From Pseudoalteromonas ostreae (lineage in GTDB: Bacteria; Pseudomonadota; Gammaproteobacteria; Enterobacterales; Alteromonadaceae), in assembly GCF_018069805.1 (NCBI RefSeq), contig NZ_JAGPYN010000001.1, forward strand, positions 62,001-126,000: a DNA stretch of 64,000 nucleotides, given 5' to 3'. This document shows, piece by piece, positions 9,438-18,851 of this stretch. The notes under the pieces were generated by a model that ran no database searches, had not been told where the DNA came from, and saw only the letters and a program-made list of their open reading frames with translations. Both the position numbers and the translations under genes were made by a program. Each line of letters begins with the position of its first letter. Within the stretch, counting starts at the first letter, position 1.

Positions 9438-9671
9438 ATGCAATTTAAACAAACGATGATTGACGAATTTACACTGTTAGCAAAATTTCCATTAACCAGT
9501 AAAATGCAAGGTATTAAGTTACACAGTGATGCTGATGAAAGCTTATTAAGTGCGGCACAACGATTGTTTGATAAAGGTATTATAGATAGCCCAGATGGCG
9601 GTTACTTAACCGATCTGGGCTTAGATCTGATAGAGCACGTAACCGTGCTACACAGTGCGTTGGGTAACTAA
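9438..9671 (+). CDS. TIGR02647 family conserved protein
   Basis: A 77-residue soluble protein that matches the TIGR02647 family along its whole length: a start like MQFKQTMIDEFTLLAKF, then GIKLHSDADESLLSAAQRLFDKGII and the typical PDGGYLTDLGLDLIEH. The fold looks like a small helix-turn-helix with a wing, but no function is established. AAGGTGA upstream supports the start. Its stop is seven bases from the stop of convergent maiA. Confidence 0.88.
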   Translation: MQFKQTMIDEFTLLAKFPLTSKMQGIKLHSDADESLLSAAQRLFDKGIIDSPDGGYLTDLGLDLIEHVTVLHSALGN

Positions 9672-9678
9672 AAAAATA

Positions 9679-10308
9679 TTAGGCTGCATCCGGTTGGTTT
9701 TGTGGTGCAGCATCAATAAATGCATCAAGCGTGTTACAACGTTCATAAATGGCTGCTATTTTCGGATACGCAGTCATATCGACGTTAAAACGATAAGCAT
9801 TAAATACTTGCGGCACTAAACACACATCAGCAAGGCTAGGTTTATCACCCACACAATATTGATTTTTATGATCAAGTAGCTGTTCAATTTTTTCAAAACC
9901 AACCTCTACCCAATGACGATACCAGGTATTTTTAGTTGCATCGTCAGCATCAAGTTCACCGCTTAAATATTTCAGTACCCGTAGGTTATCAATAGGGTGA
10001 ATATCGCAGGCAATGGCATAACATAAATTACGGATCTGGGCTTTTTGCCAAGCATCACCAAATAACAGTGGTGTGTCGGGGTGTGTTTCTTCAAGGTATT
10101 CTAAAATTGCCATCGATTGTGCGAGTACACCGTCATTGGTTTCAAGCGCTGGCAATAACCCTTGTGGGTTTTTACTTAGGTAATGCTCGCCTTGTTGCTC
10201 AGATTTTAATAAGTTTACAGGCACAAGTTCGTGGTCAATTTTTTTTAAATTAAGGGCAATGCGAACACGGTAAGCCGCAGATGAGCGAAAATATGTATAA
10301 AGTTTCAT
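9679..10308 (-). CDS. maiA: Maleylacetoacetate isomerase (zeta-class glutathione S-transferase)
   Basis: Glutathione-dependent isomerase of tyrosine and phenylalanine catabolism that converts maleylacetoacetate to fumarylacetoacetate; cytoplasmic, 209 residues. The N-terminal thioredoxin-like domain carries the zeta-class active-site segment SSAAYRVRIALNLK (near residues 8-21) and the glutathione-binding NPQGLLPALE and QSMAILEYLEE. The C-terminal helical domain contains VGDKPSLADVCLVPQ. The ATG at 10308 has AAGGAT upstream; a GTG eight codons earlier would overlap hmgA. It lies seven bases after hmgA and forms an operon with it. No fumarylacetoacetase gene lies between them or elsewhere in the window. 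Confidence 0.94.
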   Translation of the reverse strand: MKLYTYFRSSAAYRVRIALNLKKIDHELVPVNLLKSEQQGEHYLSKNPQGLLPALETNDGVLAQSMAILEYLEETHPDTPLLFGDAWQKAQIRNLCYAIACDIHPIDNLRVLKYLSGELDADDATKNTWYRHWVEVGFEKIEQLLDHKNQYCVGDKPSLADVCLVPQVFNAYRFNVDMTAYPKIAAIYERCNTLDAFIDAAPQNQPDAA

Positions 10309-10315
10309 GGTGTAA

Positions 10316-11617
10316 TTATCCTTGTGGGCCACTGTAATGTTTTTTAATAGTTCGCCAGCAGTCAGTGTAGTTAGGTTGGCGCTCTTTGCCTTCTAATGCG
10401 TATTTTGTTGGTGAAATAACGTAACGTGATTCAAACATAAACGCGAGGGTATTTTCGTAGCGTTGCGGTTCAAGCTCTGCGTTAGAGGCCTTTTCAAATA
10501 CATCAGCTTCTGGGCCATGCGGTGACATACAATTATGTAAACTCATGCCTCCTGGTACAAAGCCGTGTTCTTTGGCATCGTACACGCCTTCAATTAAACC
10601 CATAAATTCACTCATAATATTGCGGTGATAATAGGGTGGGCGGAAGGTGTTTTCAGCCACCATCCAGCGTGGAGGAAAAATTGCAAAATCTATATTAGCA
10701 ACACCTTCTGTGCCTGATGGGGATGTCAGTACTGTGAAGATAGACGGATCAGGATGATCAAAGCTCACTGTGTTCATTACATTAAAACGTGCTAAATCAT
10801 ATTTATAGGGAGCGCTGTTGCCCGTCCAGGCCACAACATCTAAAGGAGAGTGGCCAATATCACAGCGGAACATATTGCCGTTGAACTTAGCAACCAATTC
10901 AAACTCACCTTCTTTATCTTCAAAGGCAGCAACAGGGTATTGAAAATCACGGTCGTTAGCGTAGCCGTTGGCTCCCACCGGACCACGCTCAGCTAACACA
11001 TAAGCATGACCATAATTTTCACAGATATAACCACGAGCAGTATCACAGAGCAAAACGACTTGGAATTTAATGCCACGCGGGATCACTGCGATTTCACCCG
11101 CTTTAACCGTTAAATTACCACATTCTGTTTTCAGCAGTAACTGACCTTGCTGAGGCACAAATAACATTTCGCCGTCGGCATTATAAAAATAACGATCAGT
11201 CATTGATTTATTCGCTACATAAACATGGATGCCAATTCCTGTTTGGCCATTGGCGCTGCCGTTTGCAGCCATAGTGATCAAACCATCAATGAAATCGGTT
11301 GGCGTGGTTGGAATATCAATTGGATCCCAACGAAGCATCGTAGGTGGAGTCGGGACTTCGGTAATTGGAGCGGTGCGAATTAAACCGTTATCAATTGCGC
11401 TGTAATCACCTTGGACAACCGATGGGCGGATACGGTACATCCACGTACGGCGGTTATCAGCACGCGGCGCAGTAAATGCGGTGGTACTAAATTGTTCAGC
11501 GTATAAATCGTATTTTACTTTTTGCGGGCTAAACTGCCCAATAGGCAATGCGCCAGGCAGAGCTTCGGTTTCAAACTCATTGCCAAATCCTGTCATATAT
11601 TTTAATTCGCTGGTCAT
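10316..11617 (-). CDS. hmgA: Homogentisate 1,2-dioxygenase
   Basis: A non-heme Fe(II) dioxygenase that opens the ring of homogentisate to maleylacetoacetate in tyrosine degradation; cytoplasmic, 433 residues, normal for the family. Iron-ligand and active-site segments are present: [18 protein letters not shown], with the His and the downstream Glu, and [18 protein letters not shown] with the further His. The ATG at 11617 has AAGGAG seven bases upstream; a GTG one codon earlier is less likely. It is first in the hmgA-maiA operon and divergent from a MarR regulator, which probably controls it. Confidence 0.96.
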   Translation of the reverse strand: MTSELKYMTGFGNEFETEALPGALPIGQFSPQKVKYDLYAEQFSTTAFTAPRADNRRTWMYRIRPSVVQGDYSAIDNGLIRTAPITEVPTPPTMLRWDPIDIPTTPTDFIDGLITMAANGSANGQTGIGIHVYVANKSMTDRYFYNADGEMLFVPQQGQLLLKTECGNLTVKAGEIAVIPRGIKFQVVLLCDTARGYICENYGHAYVLAERGPVGANGYANDRDFQYPVAAFEDKEGEFELVAKFNGNMFRCDIGHSPLDVVAWTGNSAPYKYDLARFNVMNTVSFDHPDPSIFTVLTSPSGTEGVANIDFAIFPPRWMVAENTFRPPYYHRNIMSEFMGLIEGVYDAKEHGFVPGGMSLHNCMSPHGPEADVFEKASNAELEPQRYENTLAFMFESRYVISPTKYALEGKERQPNYTDCWRTIKKHYSGPQG

Positions 11618-11693
11618 CACTCGACTCCTTTATGTTTTACTGTAAGATACTCTCAAGTGAGACTAAATTCAAACATCATGCATTTTGTCACTG

Positions 11694-11703
11694 TAAATAT
11701 TTA
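11694..11703. promoter_or_regulatory. Candidate operator in the hmgA/marR divergent region
   Basis: A perfect 10-base palindrome TAAATATTTA sits between the hmgA and marR starts. It lies inside a looser repeat in which TGTAAATAT is followed, eight bases later, by ATATATACA. MarR proteins typically bind AT-rich palindromes of this kind in divergent promoters. The sequence is low in complexity, so this is only a candidate. Confidence 0.3.
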
Positions 11704-11746
11704 TGGACATATATACATGATTGTAAATAAAGAGGACATAGCCGCC

Positions 11747-12178
11747 ATGGCACTCGATTTAGAGACTTTTTTACCGTATCGACTGGCTAACTTAGCCAGT
11801 AAAATGAGTGAACAGTTTGCACCCGTGTATCAACAACAAAGTGATTTAAGCATTCCTCAGTGGCGTATTTTGTTTAATTTAGCCCAGTTTGGACAAAGCA
11901 ACGCAAAAGCATTGTGTGAGCAAGCAGCAATGGATAAATCCACTGTATCACGGGCAAGTAAGGCATTGATAGATAAGCACTATGTAGAGAGTTTAATCGA
12001 TCCAGCAGATAAACGCGCCAGCTTGTTAGCGTTGAGTGAGCAAGGGTTGGGCTTGTATCAGCAGTTAGCCCCAGCTGCTTTAGCGTGGGAGAAGAATCTG
12101 TTGGATGTTTTAACTCAAGCCGAGTATCAAACCTTGCTTAGTTGTTTAGATAAGTTAACTAGTAAATTAGATGAATAA
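11747..12178 (+). CDS. MarR-family transcriptional regulator
   Basis: A 143-residue winged-helix regulator. The central part is typical MarR: ISIPQWRIL-like SIPQWRILFNLAQFGQSNAKALCEQ, then the recognition region MDKSTVSRASKALID and the wing with DPADKRASLLALSEQG. I chose the ATG at 11747 with AGAGGA upstream; the frame stays open to ATGs at 11717 and 11657. It is divergent from hmgA-maiA, so it probably senses an aromatic intermediate and controls that operon. That role is inferred from position. Confidence 0.88.
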   Translation: MALDLETFLPYRLANLASKMSEQFAPVYQQQSDLSIPQWRILFNLAQFGQSNAKALCEQAAMDKSTVSRASKALIDKHYVESLIDPADKRASLLALSEQGLGLYQQLAPAALAWEKNLLDVLTQAEYQTLLSCLDKLTSKLDE

Positions 12179-12183
12179 AACAA

Positions 12184-12207
12184 AAAGCCCATCAAAAGAT
12201 GGGCTTT
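12184..12207. terminator. Bidirectional terminator between marR and a TonB-dependent receptor
   Basis: AAAGCCCATC and GATGGGCTTT pair perfectly around AAAA. The A-rich and T-rich flanks allow it to serve both the plus-strand marR gene and the minus-strand receptor gene. Confidence 0.85.
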
Positions 12208-12242
12208 AAAATTAATTTAATTTGTTAAGTTACCTTAGCAAA

Positions 12243-15200
12243 TTAGAATGTGTATTTAACACCTACACGCATTTCCCAAAGTGACGGTTTAGTTTCTACA
12301 CTTGCACCTGCTGGATCATTAAAGCTGGTGAAAACGTATTGACCATTAACAATTTCAGTCGTTACAGCACTTTGTAATGCGCTGCCGCTTTTCAGCACGC
12401 CCCAATCGTCATTTAGCATGTTACCGATGTTTTTAATAACAAAGTATGCTGAGCCTTTTTGATCATCAGTAAAGCCCATAAATTCTTGCTCAACTTTGAA
12501 ATCGAACGTAACCCACCAATCACCATCAATGCTGTTACGGTTATTGATTTTACCGCGAGTTAGGCCTTCGCTTTCAACCCACTCATTAAAGGCTGCTTGA
12601 TCAAAATCTGCACCGTAAACAACTTGGCTGTCGTCAAGTGTTGGTACATATAATAATTGACGAGCAGCATCATTATAACCTAGACCCTTTGAGCCAGAAT
12701 CAAATCCATAAGAATACGGCGTGGTTTGTTGAGCTTGACCGAATAAATTGAACTTAGTCTCGTAACCATCAAATAACTCATGGCTATACGCTAAACTCAT
12801 CGTAAAGCGGTGCGGAATTTCATAGTTAGATGTTGCCACTCCTGGGTTTTCAGAATCAGACACCGCAACGTAATGATAGTTAGAAAATGCTACAGAGTTA
12901 GTCATCGGGTTAACATCTTTAGACACTGTATATGCATAAGAAAGAGCAAAATCAATGCCATTATCAAATGACTTGTTCATTGCAAGAGACAGAATATGCG
13001 AGTAAGCATCATCGCCTTTAACATTTGTAAGAAGGAAATCTGAGTACCTCGGGTGGTTGCTATCGCTGTAAACTGGACGGCCATCAGGCGCTACAGAGGT
13101 TTGAACATTTGCTAAGTTCTTTATTACAGCAGAATCTTGCTTATCAGTGTATAGGTAATCAACATTAAACACGTAATCGTTTTCAGTGATATAAGTACCA
13201 CCTAGTGAGAATTTCCATTCTGATGGAATTTCAAAGTTAGGATCTGTCACATTTACAGTAGCATCAGCGCCACCTTGGCCTACTTCATCATATAAGCCTT
13301 GTGGAATATCGTAACCAGGTTGACCTGTGCCATTGAATGCAACAGCATCCGGACCAAGGATTTGCATATTTTTTTGATTAACTTGGACATTACGAACTCC
13401 ATCGTTTGAATAGCTGTTAGAAATCCATACGTTAGGATTACCACCTGAATATAAGCCAATACCGCCGCGTAATTCTAACTGATCATTGTAGATCCAGTTA
13501 ACACCTAAGCGTGGCTGAAGTAAGTCAACCCCATCAAGATTTTGGCTATTTGAATAGCCATAACGGTCTTCAAAGTTTTGATTATGGGTAGGTTTATCGT
13601 TACTTGTATACCAATCATAACGAAGACCTGCAGTAAATGTTACATCATAATCAATAAGTGCAAACTTATCTTGGAAATATAATGTGTTTAATGCGTACTT
13701 AAATTCACCGGCTGCATCGTTTGGATTATGGCTTGCTGCGTTACCATAGTAAATACGTGCAACACCGTTTTCAAAATTCTCCAGACCACTAACTTTGGTT
13801 TCCACTCCATTTTCAGTTACTACAGTGTCTAAGAAACGGTATTCCCCTTCCGAATGCGCTACAAATAAATTATATACATCGAGTTCTTCACGCTCATAGC
13901 CAAATGATAGCTCATGGTCTTCAAGGTAATATGTACCACCTAATTTGAGTGATAAATTATCATAACTTAATACGTTTGATTGGCGAGAATCATCTGGACC
14001 CATGTATATATCAATATCACCAGTATCAATTCTAAACTCACCAAAACCTGATGCTGCATCAAGTGAATTTTGGCGGTTATCAAGTTTTGAATAGCCTACA
14101 CGAACTTCAGTTGAAAAATCATTGGTCCAATCTGAGTATACGGATGCTACGTAAGACTGTAGCTCAGCACCACGCTCATAAAAATGATTAGATAAAGCGA
14201 TTTCACTAGAATCGGCATCTGACTGGGCTAGGCTGAAGCCGTCGTTATAGTTATAAACAAAGCTTGCACGGTGTGCTTCATTAATATTCCAATCCAGCTT
14301 AACTAAGATTTTTTCATCTTCAACTGGCATGCTAGGTACCATAGTACCTGGGTCATAATTATATTTATCGATAGCAATTTGGGTAACGCGATCAATAGTT
14401 GCTTGATCAATTCGACCGTTAGCAAATGGCGTATAATTAAAAATTTGTGCGCCTTCAAGCTTCTCATAAGAAGTGAATAAGAATAACTTATCTTCAATAA
14501 GAGGAAGGCCTACGTTAAAGCCGTAACGTTTTTCTGAGTAATCACCAAGCTCTTGTTTCTCGCCTTCAATTGAGTCACCTGACATTGAGTCATTGGTATA
14601 ATCATAGAAGAAACCACCAGTGATTTCGTTGGTACCTGACTTTGTTACGGCGTTAATGTTACATGAAGTAAAACCACCGTATTGAACATCAAATGGTGCA
14701 AGTTCTACTGCAACTTGTGCAATTGAATCAAACGAGAAAGGCATTCTTTCAGTAGGGTAACCACTTGAGTTTAAGCCAAAGTTATCGTTCATACGAACGC
14801 CGTCAACAGTTAAGCTGTTAAAACGTGGGTTACCACCGCCACAATTGATAGCACCAGCGTTTGTTTCATCGATATAGATACGTGGATCAGCGCGAATAAT
14901 ATCTTTTAAGTCACGGTTAATAGCTGGTTTGTTTTCTAAATCATCTAAAGTGAAATAAGCAGCTGGACCTGTGCTGCCTGATTGAGCGCTAATTGGTGCG
15001 CCACTAACAACGATTTGTTCCATTTGTTGCGAGCGAAGAGCAACAGTTACTGGGTAAGTTTGACCAAGAGTTAAATAAACATCATCAAGTTGAGTATCTT
15101 CATATTTATCAGAATCAACAATGATTTTATATGGGCCGCCTACGCGTAAACCTTTTGTAGAAAAGTTACCTTGTTCATTTACTGTTGTTGTTTTTGTTGA

Positions 15201-15374
15201 ACCAGAAGGTAAGTGGATAATAGTAATTTGAGTACCAGTGGCTGGGTTGCCATTTGGACCTGTGATTTGGCCTTTTACAGATGATGCAGTTTCATTTGCA
15301 AACGCTGCGCCACTTACGCCAACACAAGCTGCGATAGCAAGTGAAAGTGCTGTTTTGCGTAGTTGATTTTTCAT
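12243..15374 (-). CDS. Oar-like TonB-dependent receptor with carboxypeptidase-regulatory N-terminal domain
   Basis: A 1043-residue outer-membrane receptor with a signal peptide ending near AAFA-NE. Residues ~30-120 form a carboxypeptidase-regulatory-like beta-sandwich (motif GLRVGGPY). The plug follows, with NPRFNSLTVDGVRMNDNFGL and the region AVTKSGTNEITGGFFYDY. A ~750-residue beta-barrel ends in MRVGVKYTF with terminal Phe. Oar-type receptors of this size are associated with uptake of large substrates such as peptides, but the substrate here is unknown. It is a paralogue of the receptor at 15651-18824, and a terminator at 15610-15633 separates the two units. A shared leader word sits just before both starts. 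Confidence 0.93.
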   Translation of the reverse strand: MKNQLRKTALSLAIAACVGVSGAAFANETASSVKGQITGPNGNPATGTQITIIHLPSGSTKTTTVNEQGNFSTKGLRVGGPYKIIVDSDKYEDTQLDDVYLTLGQTYPVTVALRSQQMEQIVVSGAPISAQSGSTGPAAYFTLDDLENKPAINRDLKDIIRADPRIYIDETNAGAINCGGGNPRFNSLTVDGVRMNDNFGLNSSGYPTERMPFSFDSIAQVAVELAPFDVQYGGFTSCNINAVTKSGTNEITGGFFYDYTNDSMSGDSIEGEKQELGDYSEKRYGFNVGLPLIEDKLFLFTSYEKLEGAQIFNYTPFANGRIDQATIDRVTQIAIDKYNYDPGTMVPSMPVEDEKILVKLDWNINEAHRASFVYNYNDGFSLAQSDADSSEIALSNHFYERGAELQSYVASVYSDWTNDFSTEVRVGYSKLDNRQNSLDAASGFGEFRIDTGDIDIYMGPDDSRQSNVLSYDNLSLKLGGTYYLEDHELSFGYEREELDVYNLFVAHSEGEYRFLDTVVTENGVETKVSGLENFENGVARIYYGNAASHNPNDAAGEFKYALNTLYFQDKFALIDYDVTFTAGLRYDWYTSNDKPTHNQNFEDRYGYSNSQNLDGVDLLQPRLGVNWIYNDQLELRGGIGLYSGGNPNVWISNSYSNDGVRNVQVNQKNMQILGPDAVAFNGTGQPGYDIPQGLYDEVGQGGADATVNVTDPNFEIPSEWKFSLGGTYITENDYVFNVDYLYTDKQDSAVIKNLANVQTSVAPDGRPVYSDSNHPRYSDFLLTNVKGDDAYSHILSLAMNKSFDNGIDFALSYAYTVSKDVNPMTNSVAFSNYHYVAVSDSENPGVATSNYEIPHRFTMSLAYSHELFDGYETKFNLFGQAQQTTPYSYGFDSGSKGLGYNDAARQLLYVPTLDDSQVVYGADFDQAAFNEWVESEGLTRGKINNRNSIDGDWWVTFDFKVEQEFMGFTDDQKGSAYFVIKNIGNMLNDDWGVLKSGSALQSAVTTEIVNGQYVFTSFNDPAGASVETKPSLWEMRVGVKYTF

Positions 15375-15381
15375 TATTAAT

Positions 15382-15393
15382 TTCCCGTGTAAG
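15382..15393 (-). promoter_or_regulatory. Shared leader word CTTACACGGGAA before receptor gene (copy 1)
   Basis: On the minus strand, CTTACACGGGAA lies directly upstream of the ATG of the receptor at 12243-15374. The same 12 bases precede the paralogous receptor at 18833-18844. The GGGA may contribute to ribosome binding, while the longer identity suggests a retained duplicated leader or a shared control site. Confidence 0.45.
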
Positions 15394-15424
15394 GTGTAAT
15401 ATTTTTTAGTTTTGGTATTAATTT

Positions 15425-15538
15425 GCTCGGATTTTTCGAGCAGCTAAATTGTACCCTATTATTTCATTACAAATAAGTTACATAGCACATAAATTTGTAA
15501 TAAAAGTAGTTTAGAACAAAACTATGGCTTTTCGAGCA
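15425..15538. promoter_or_regulatory. Repeated TTTTCGAGCA words in the receptor promoter region
   Basis: TTTTCGAGCA occurs at 15433-15442 and 15529-15538, each followed by a related ATT/TAGTACC-like tail. The first copy also pairs with an upstream TGCTCG (15425-15430) as an inverted repeat. They lie in the promoter region of the downstream receptor gene and may be regulator binding sites. Confidence 0.3.
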
Positions 15539-15609
15539 ATTTAGTACCTATGGGTGAATCTACTTATTAAATATGACAAAAGTATGAAACCCAGTGCTTT
15601 AGGCATAAA

Positions 15610-15633
15610 AAAACCCGCTAAAAAGCGGGTTTT
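15610..15633 (-). terminator. Terminator after the upstream Oar-like receptor gene
   Basis: AAAACCCGCT and AGCGGGTTTT pair perfectly around AAAA. On the minus strand the stem is followed by a long T run, so it ends the transcript of the receptor at 15651-18824. Confidence 0.92.
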
Positions 15634-15650
15634 ACATTGAGTTTTAAAAA

Positions 15651-18600
15651 TTAGAATTTGTAGCTGATACCAACTTTAGCTTGCCATGTTGATGAGCTCG
15701 TTATTTGGCTATAGTTTCTTACATCAGCGCCACCGTGGCTATTATCAATAATATAGCGTCCTTGGTTATCAAGACCACCAAAATCATAAATAGATTGGTC
15801 TGAATGGCTTAAGCGCTTTTCTATACCCCAATCGCTATTAAGAAGGTTTGCGAAATTATCAATCATAAGGTATAGCTCGCCACTATGGCCGTTAGCAAAG
15901 CCAGGGATTTCTTGTTTAATGCTGATGTCCATGGTGGTAACCCAAGGCTGCGTTCCAGTATTTTTACCGATAATGCCGCCGCGTTGAGAGATACCTGCGC
16001 GATCTAAACGCTCTGCTAATTGTGCCCAATTCATTTCAGAATCAGCCCAATTGACATTCGCATCATCAGCACCCGTTGGAACATAGGCCAAATAAGCGCT
16101 GTTTCTAAATAAAGAACTTGTGTCGCCTAAGTGAGCATCTTTATGCACATACATTGTATAACTAAATGGACGACCAGAGCGGCGTTCAAAATACATATTA
16201 AATTTAGTTGCATAACCTGCAATAAATTCAGCATTGTAGCCTAAGTTAATTTTGAAACTGTGCTCAACTTCATAAAAGCCACGTGCAGCCACATCTTGAT
16301 TACGATTAGCAGTAATATTGTGCTTATAGTTACCTTCGGCTTGCGACGCTGACCCAACAGAAGATTCAGTAACATCTTGATGAGCATAACTTGCAGAGGC
16401 AAATAAACCGTTATCCCATTCTTTAGCAATACCAGTAGAGATAATGATAGAGCGACCATCGTCGGTTGAATTAGTCATTGCAATATCAACGTTATCTTTC
16501 AATGCACCACTGTAGATGGTTTCATTTATTACACGTTCGCCGTCAGCTGCTAAACCGATAGAGCGGATAGAGGTATTATGCCATACAGCTTCATTTTCTT
16601 TTTTGTGGTAAGCAATTTCGGCCTGCCATTTAAAGCCATTACCTAATAGTTCAGAATCAAATTCATATTCAAAGCCAACTTGAGCGCGAATACTTGAAGG
16701 TAACTTGAAATCAGGATCAATGTAAGCGGTGCTTCCAGCGCCTTGCTCTAACGAATTTTTAATAACATCAGGGACCTGAGTGATATCTGCTGGGTTATTT
16801 TGGTAGTAGTCGTTTATTACACTATTTGGTGCAGAAACGAGGGTAATACCATCTTTTTGAAATGAGTTGTTATACCAGACATTTGGAATACCGCCTTGGA
16901 AACGACCAATTCCACCGTTAATAGTTAATGCTTCAGTTGCATAATATTTAAAGCCAACGCGAGGTAGAATAATATCTAAACCATCAAGGTTCTCTTGATT
17001 ACTAAAACCATAGGTGCTTAGAAAGCTTTCATTAAGAGTCGGTTCATCATCAGATGATAAGCGCTCATAGCGAAGGCCAGCTGTCACTTCTAAGTCATCA
17101 TTTAAGTAAAAGGTATCTTCAATATATAAAGCTAATTGACTACGTGTAGCATCATAGGCTGTATCTGCTGAATTATTAGTGTACGCATTTTGATAAGAGA
17201 AGTCATAAGCACCTACTTCGCGGTTAGCAAAATTTTCTAGACTAGTGAATTTCCATGTACCTAATGAGTTTTCAGCAAACAAGTTATATAAACGAAGTGA
17301 CTCATATTGAGCCCCAAAGTTTATTTCGTGCTCGTCCATTAGATAAGTTGCATCAAGTGTCAGTGTTAAGTTTTCAGTTTCAGATTTGTTAGCATGGCGT
17401 TTTTTATCAGTACCAAAATTAAAATTAGGGCCATTTCTACCATCTTCTTCTACGGTAATGCTACCTAAGTTTGAGCGAGTAATACTGTCAGAGGTTACAT
17501 CTTTATAGGCAATACCAATCTCTGTTGAAAAGTCTTCAGTCCAATCAGAATAAAGCTTAGTGGCAAAGTTATTAAACTTAGTAACATATGCATATGTATT
17601 TGATTTTAATACTACTCTATTGCCGCCTTTGCTCTCATTTTTCTCGGCTTGATCGTCTTGCCATTGATATGTGAAATCTAAACGATGATCATCACTGGCA
17701 TTCCAGCTTAGTTTAACTAATAAGTTTTTATTGGTGTCTTCAGGCGCGCCTGCTAATGAATCGGTTAAACCATATTCGTCATTTAAAATAGAGATAAAGC
17801 GATTGTAGCTGTCTTCGGTTATATCAAATTCATTCGCAGCACCAGAATCTTTAAAGCCATACTCTAAATCCTGCTCACTTGACCACTGAGCGTAGTTTAC
17901 AAAGTAAAACAGTTCATCTTTAATGACTGCGCCACCGACATTAAAACCAAAACGTTGTTCTGTTTGAATTGGTTTTACTTTATTTGTTGAATAAGTTTTA
18001 TAACCGGCTTCAGCAGTTTCTTCGTTAATTGTTTGAACATCGCCGGCCATATCAGGTGTAGATGTTTCATAGAAGCCTGAAAATTTAAATTCATTTGTAC
18101 CAGACTTTGTTACGGCGTTTATTGTACCGCCACCAAAATTACCTTTAGAGGCTGAAAAAGGTGATACGTCTACTGACACTTGCTCTATTGCGTCAAGTGA
18201 AACAGGAGGTTGAGACGTCGGATAGCCACTAAAATTCAAACCAAAGTCATCGTTTTGGCCAATACCATCAACAGTCAGGCCATTAGTACGAGGGTTGCTA
18301 CCAGCAAACGTTAACTCGCCATTACCATTGATACTTGCTAAAGGATTTAGACGGGCAATATCTTTAATGTCACGGTTAAAGCTTGGCATGTTACTGATTG
18401 TATCTTCGCCAAAGGTACTGCTTGACCCACCAGATTGTTGAATAATTTTATAGCCAGACACTTCAATTTTTTCGATGTTAGCTGCTTGAAGCTGAGAATT
18501 AAGACGATATGTATCGCCCAGTTCTAAATATATATTTTCAAGCATGGTATCGGTAAATTGGTCTGAATCAATAAACACAGTGTAAGGACCGCCAACACGT

Positions 18601-18824
18601 AACCCATTGGCAATAAAGGTACCGCTTTGGTTGGTTGTTAATTCGCTTACAGTGCCCGTTGGTTGGTGAATAACTTTAATTTTCACATTTGCAGCTGCAG
18701 TACCTGATGGCGTAGTGATTTTACCACGCATTGCAGAGGAGGTATCTGCCGCCATTACGCTCGTAGAAACACCTAAAGCTAATATGACCGCTCCAGTTAA
18801 TTTCGAAAGGCGAAGCTTATTCAT
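15651..18824 (-). CDS. Oar-like TonB-dependent receptor (paralogue, linked to S1/P1 nuclease)
   Basis: A 1057-residue outer-membrane receptor with signal peptide (cleavage near VMA-AD), a carboxypeptidase-regulatory-like domain (residues ~30-120, motif GLRVGGPY), a plug domain (GSNPRTNGLTVDGIGQNDDFGLN) and a large beta-barrel ending in VGISYKF. It shares domain order and many motifs with the 12243-15374 receptor, so the two arose by duplication. It begins 27 bases after the S1/P1 nuclease stop, on the same strand, so the two are almost certainly one operon. This suggests uptake of products made by the nuclease, such as oligonucleotides. That is inference; the family also imports peptides and glycans. 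Confidence 0.93.
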   Translation of the reverse strand: MNKLRLSKLTGAVILALGVSTSVMAADTSSAMRGKITTPSGTAAANVKIKVIHQPTGTVSELTTNQSGTFIANGLRVGGPYTVFIDSDQFTDTMLENIYLELGDTYRLNSQLQAANIEKIEVSGYKIIQQSGGSSSTFGEDTISNMPSFNRDIKDIARLNPLASINGNGELTFAGSNPRTNGLTVDGIGQNDDFGLNFSGYPTSQPPVSLDAIEQVSVDVSPFSASKGNFGGGTINAVTKSGTNEFKFSGFYETSTPDMAGDVQTINEETAEAGYKTYSTNKVKPIQTEQRFGFNVGGAVIKDELFYFVNYAQWSSEQDLEYGFKDSGAANEFDITEDSYNRFISILNDEYGLTDSLAGAPEDTNKNLLVKLSWNASDDHRLDFTYQWQDDQAEKNESKGGNRVVLKSNTYAYVTKFNNFATKLYSDWTEDFSTEIGIAYKDVTSDSITRSNLGSITVEEDGRNGPNFNFGTDKKRHANKSETENLTLTLDATYLMDEHEINFGAQYESLRLYNLFAENSLGTWKFTSLENFANREVGAYDFSYQNAYTNNSADTAYDATRSQLALYIEDTFYLNDDLEVTAGLRYERLSSDDEPTLNESFLSTYGFSNQENLDGLDIILPRVGFKYYATEALTINGGIGRFQGGIPNVWYNNSFQKDGITLVSAPNSVINDYYQNNPADITQVPDVIKNSLEQGAGSTAYIDPDFKLPSSIRAQVGFEYEFDSELLGNGFKWQAEIAYHKKENEAVWHNTSIRSIGLAADGERVINETIYSGALKDNVDIAMTNSTDDGRSIIISTGIAKEWDNGLFASASYAHQDVTESSVGSASQAEGNYKHNITANRNQDVAARGFYEVEHSFKINLGYNAEFIAGYATKFNMYFERRSGRPFSYTMYVHKDAHLGDTSSLFRNSAYLAYVPTGADDANVNWADSEMNWAQLAERLDRAGISQRGGIIGKNTGTQPWVTTMDISIKQEIPGFANGHSGELYLMIDNFANLLNSDWGIEKRLSHSDQSIYDFGGLDNQGRYIIDNSHGGADVRNYSQITSSSTWQAKVGISYKF

Positions 18825-18832
18825 TTTGTTGA

Positions 18833-18844
18833 TTCCCGTGTAAG
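18833..18844 (-). promoter_or_regulatory. Shared leader word CTTACACGGGAA before receptor gene (copy 2)
   Basis: The minus-strand word CTTACACGGGAA lies between the nuclease stop and the receptor ATG, identical to the copy at 15382-15393. It occupies the ribosome-binding position of the receptor gene. Confidence 0.45.
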
Positions 18845-18851
18845 TTAAGGT

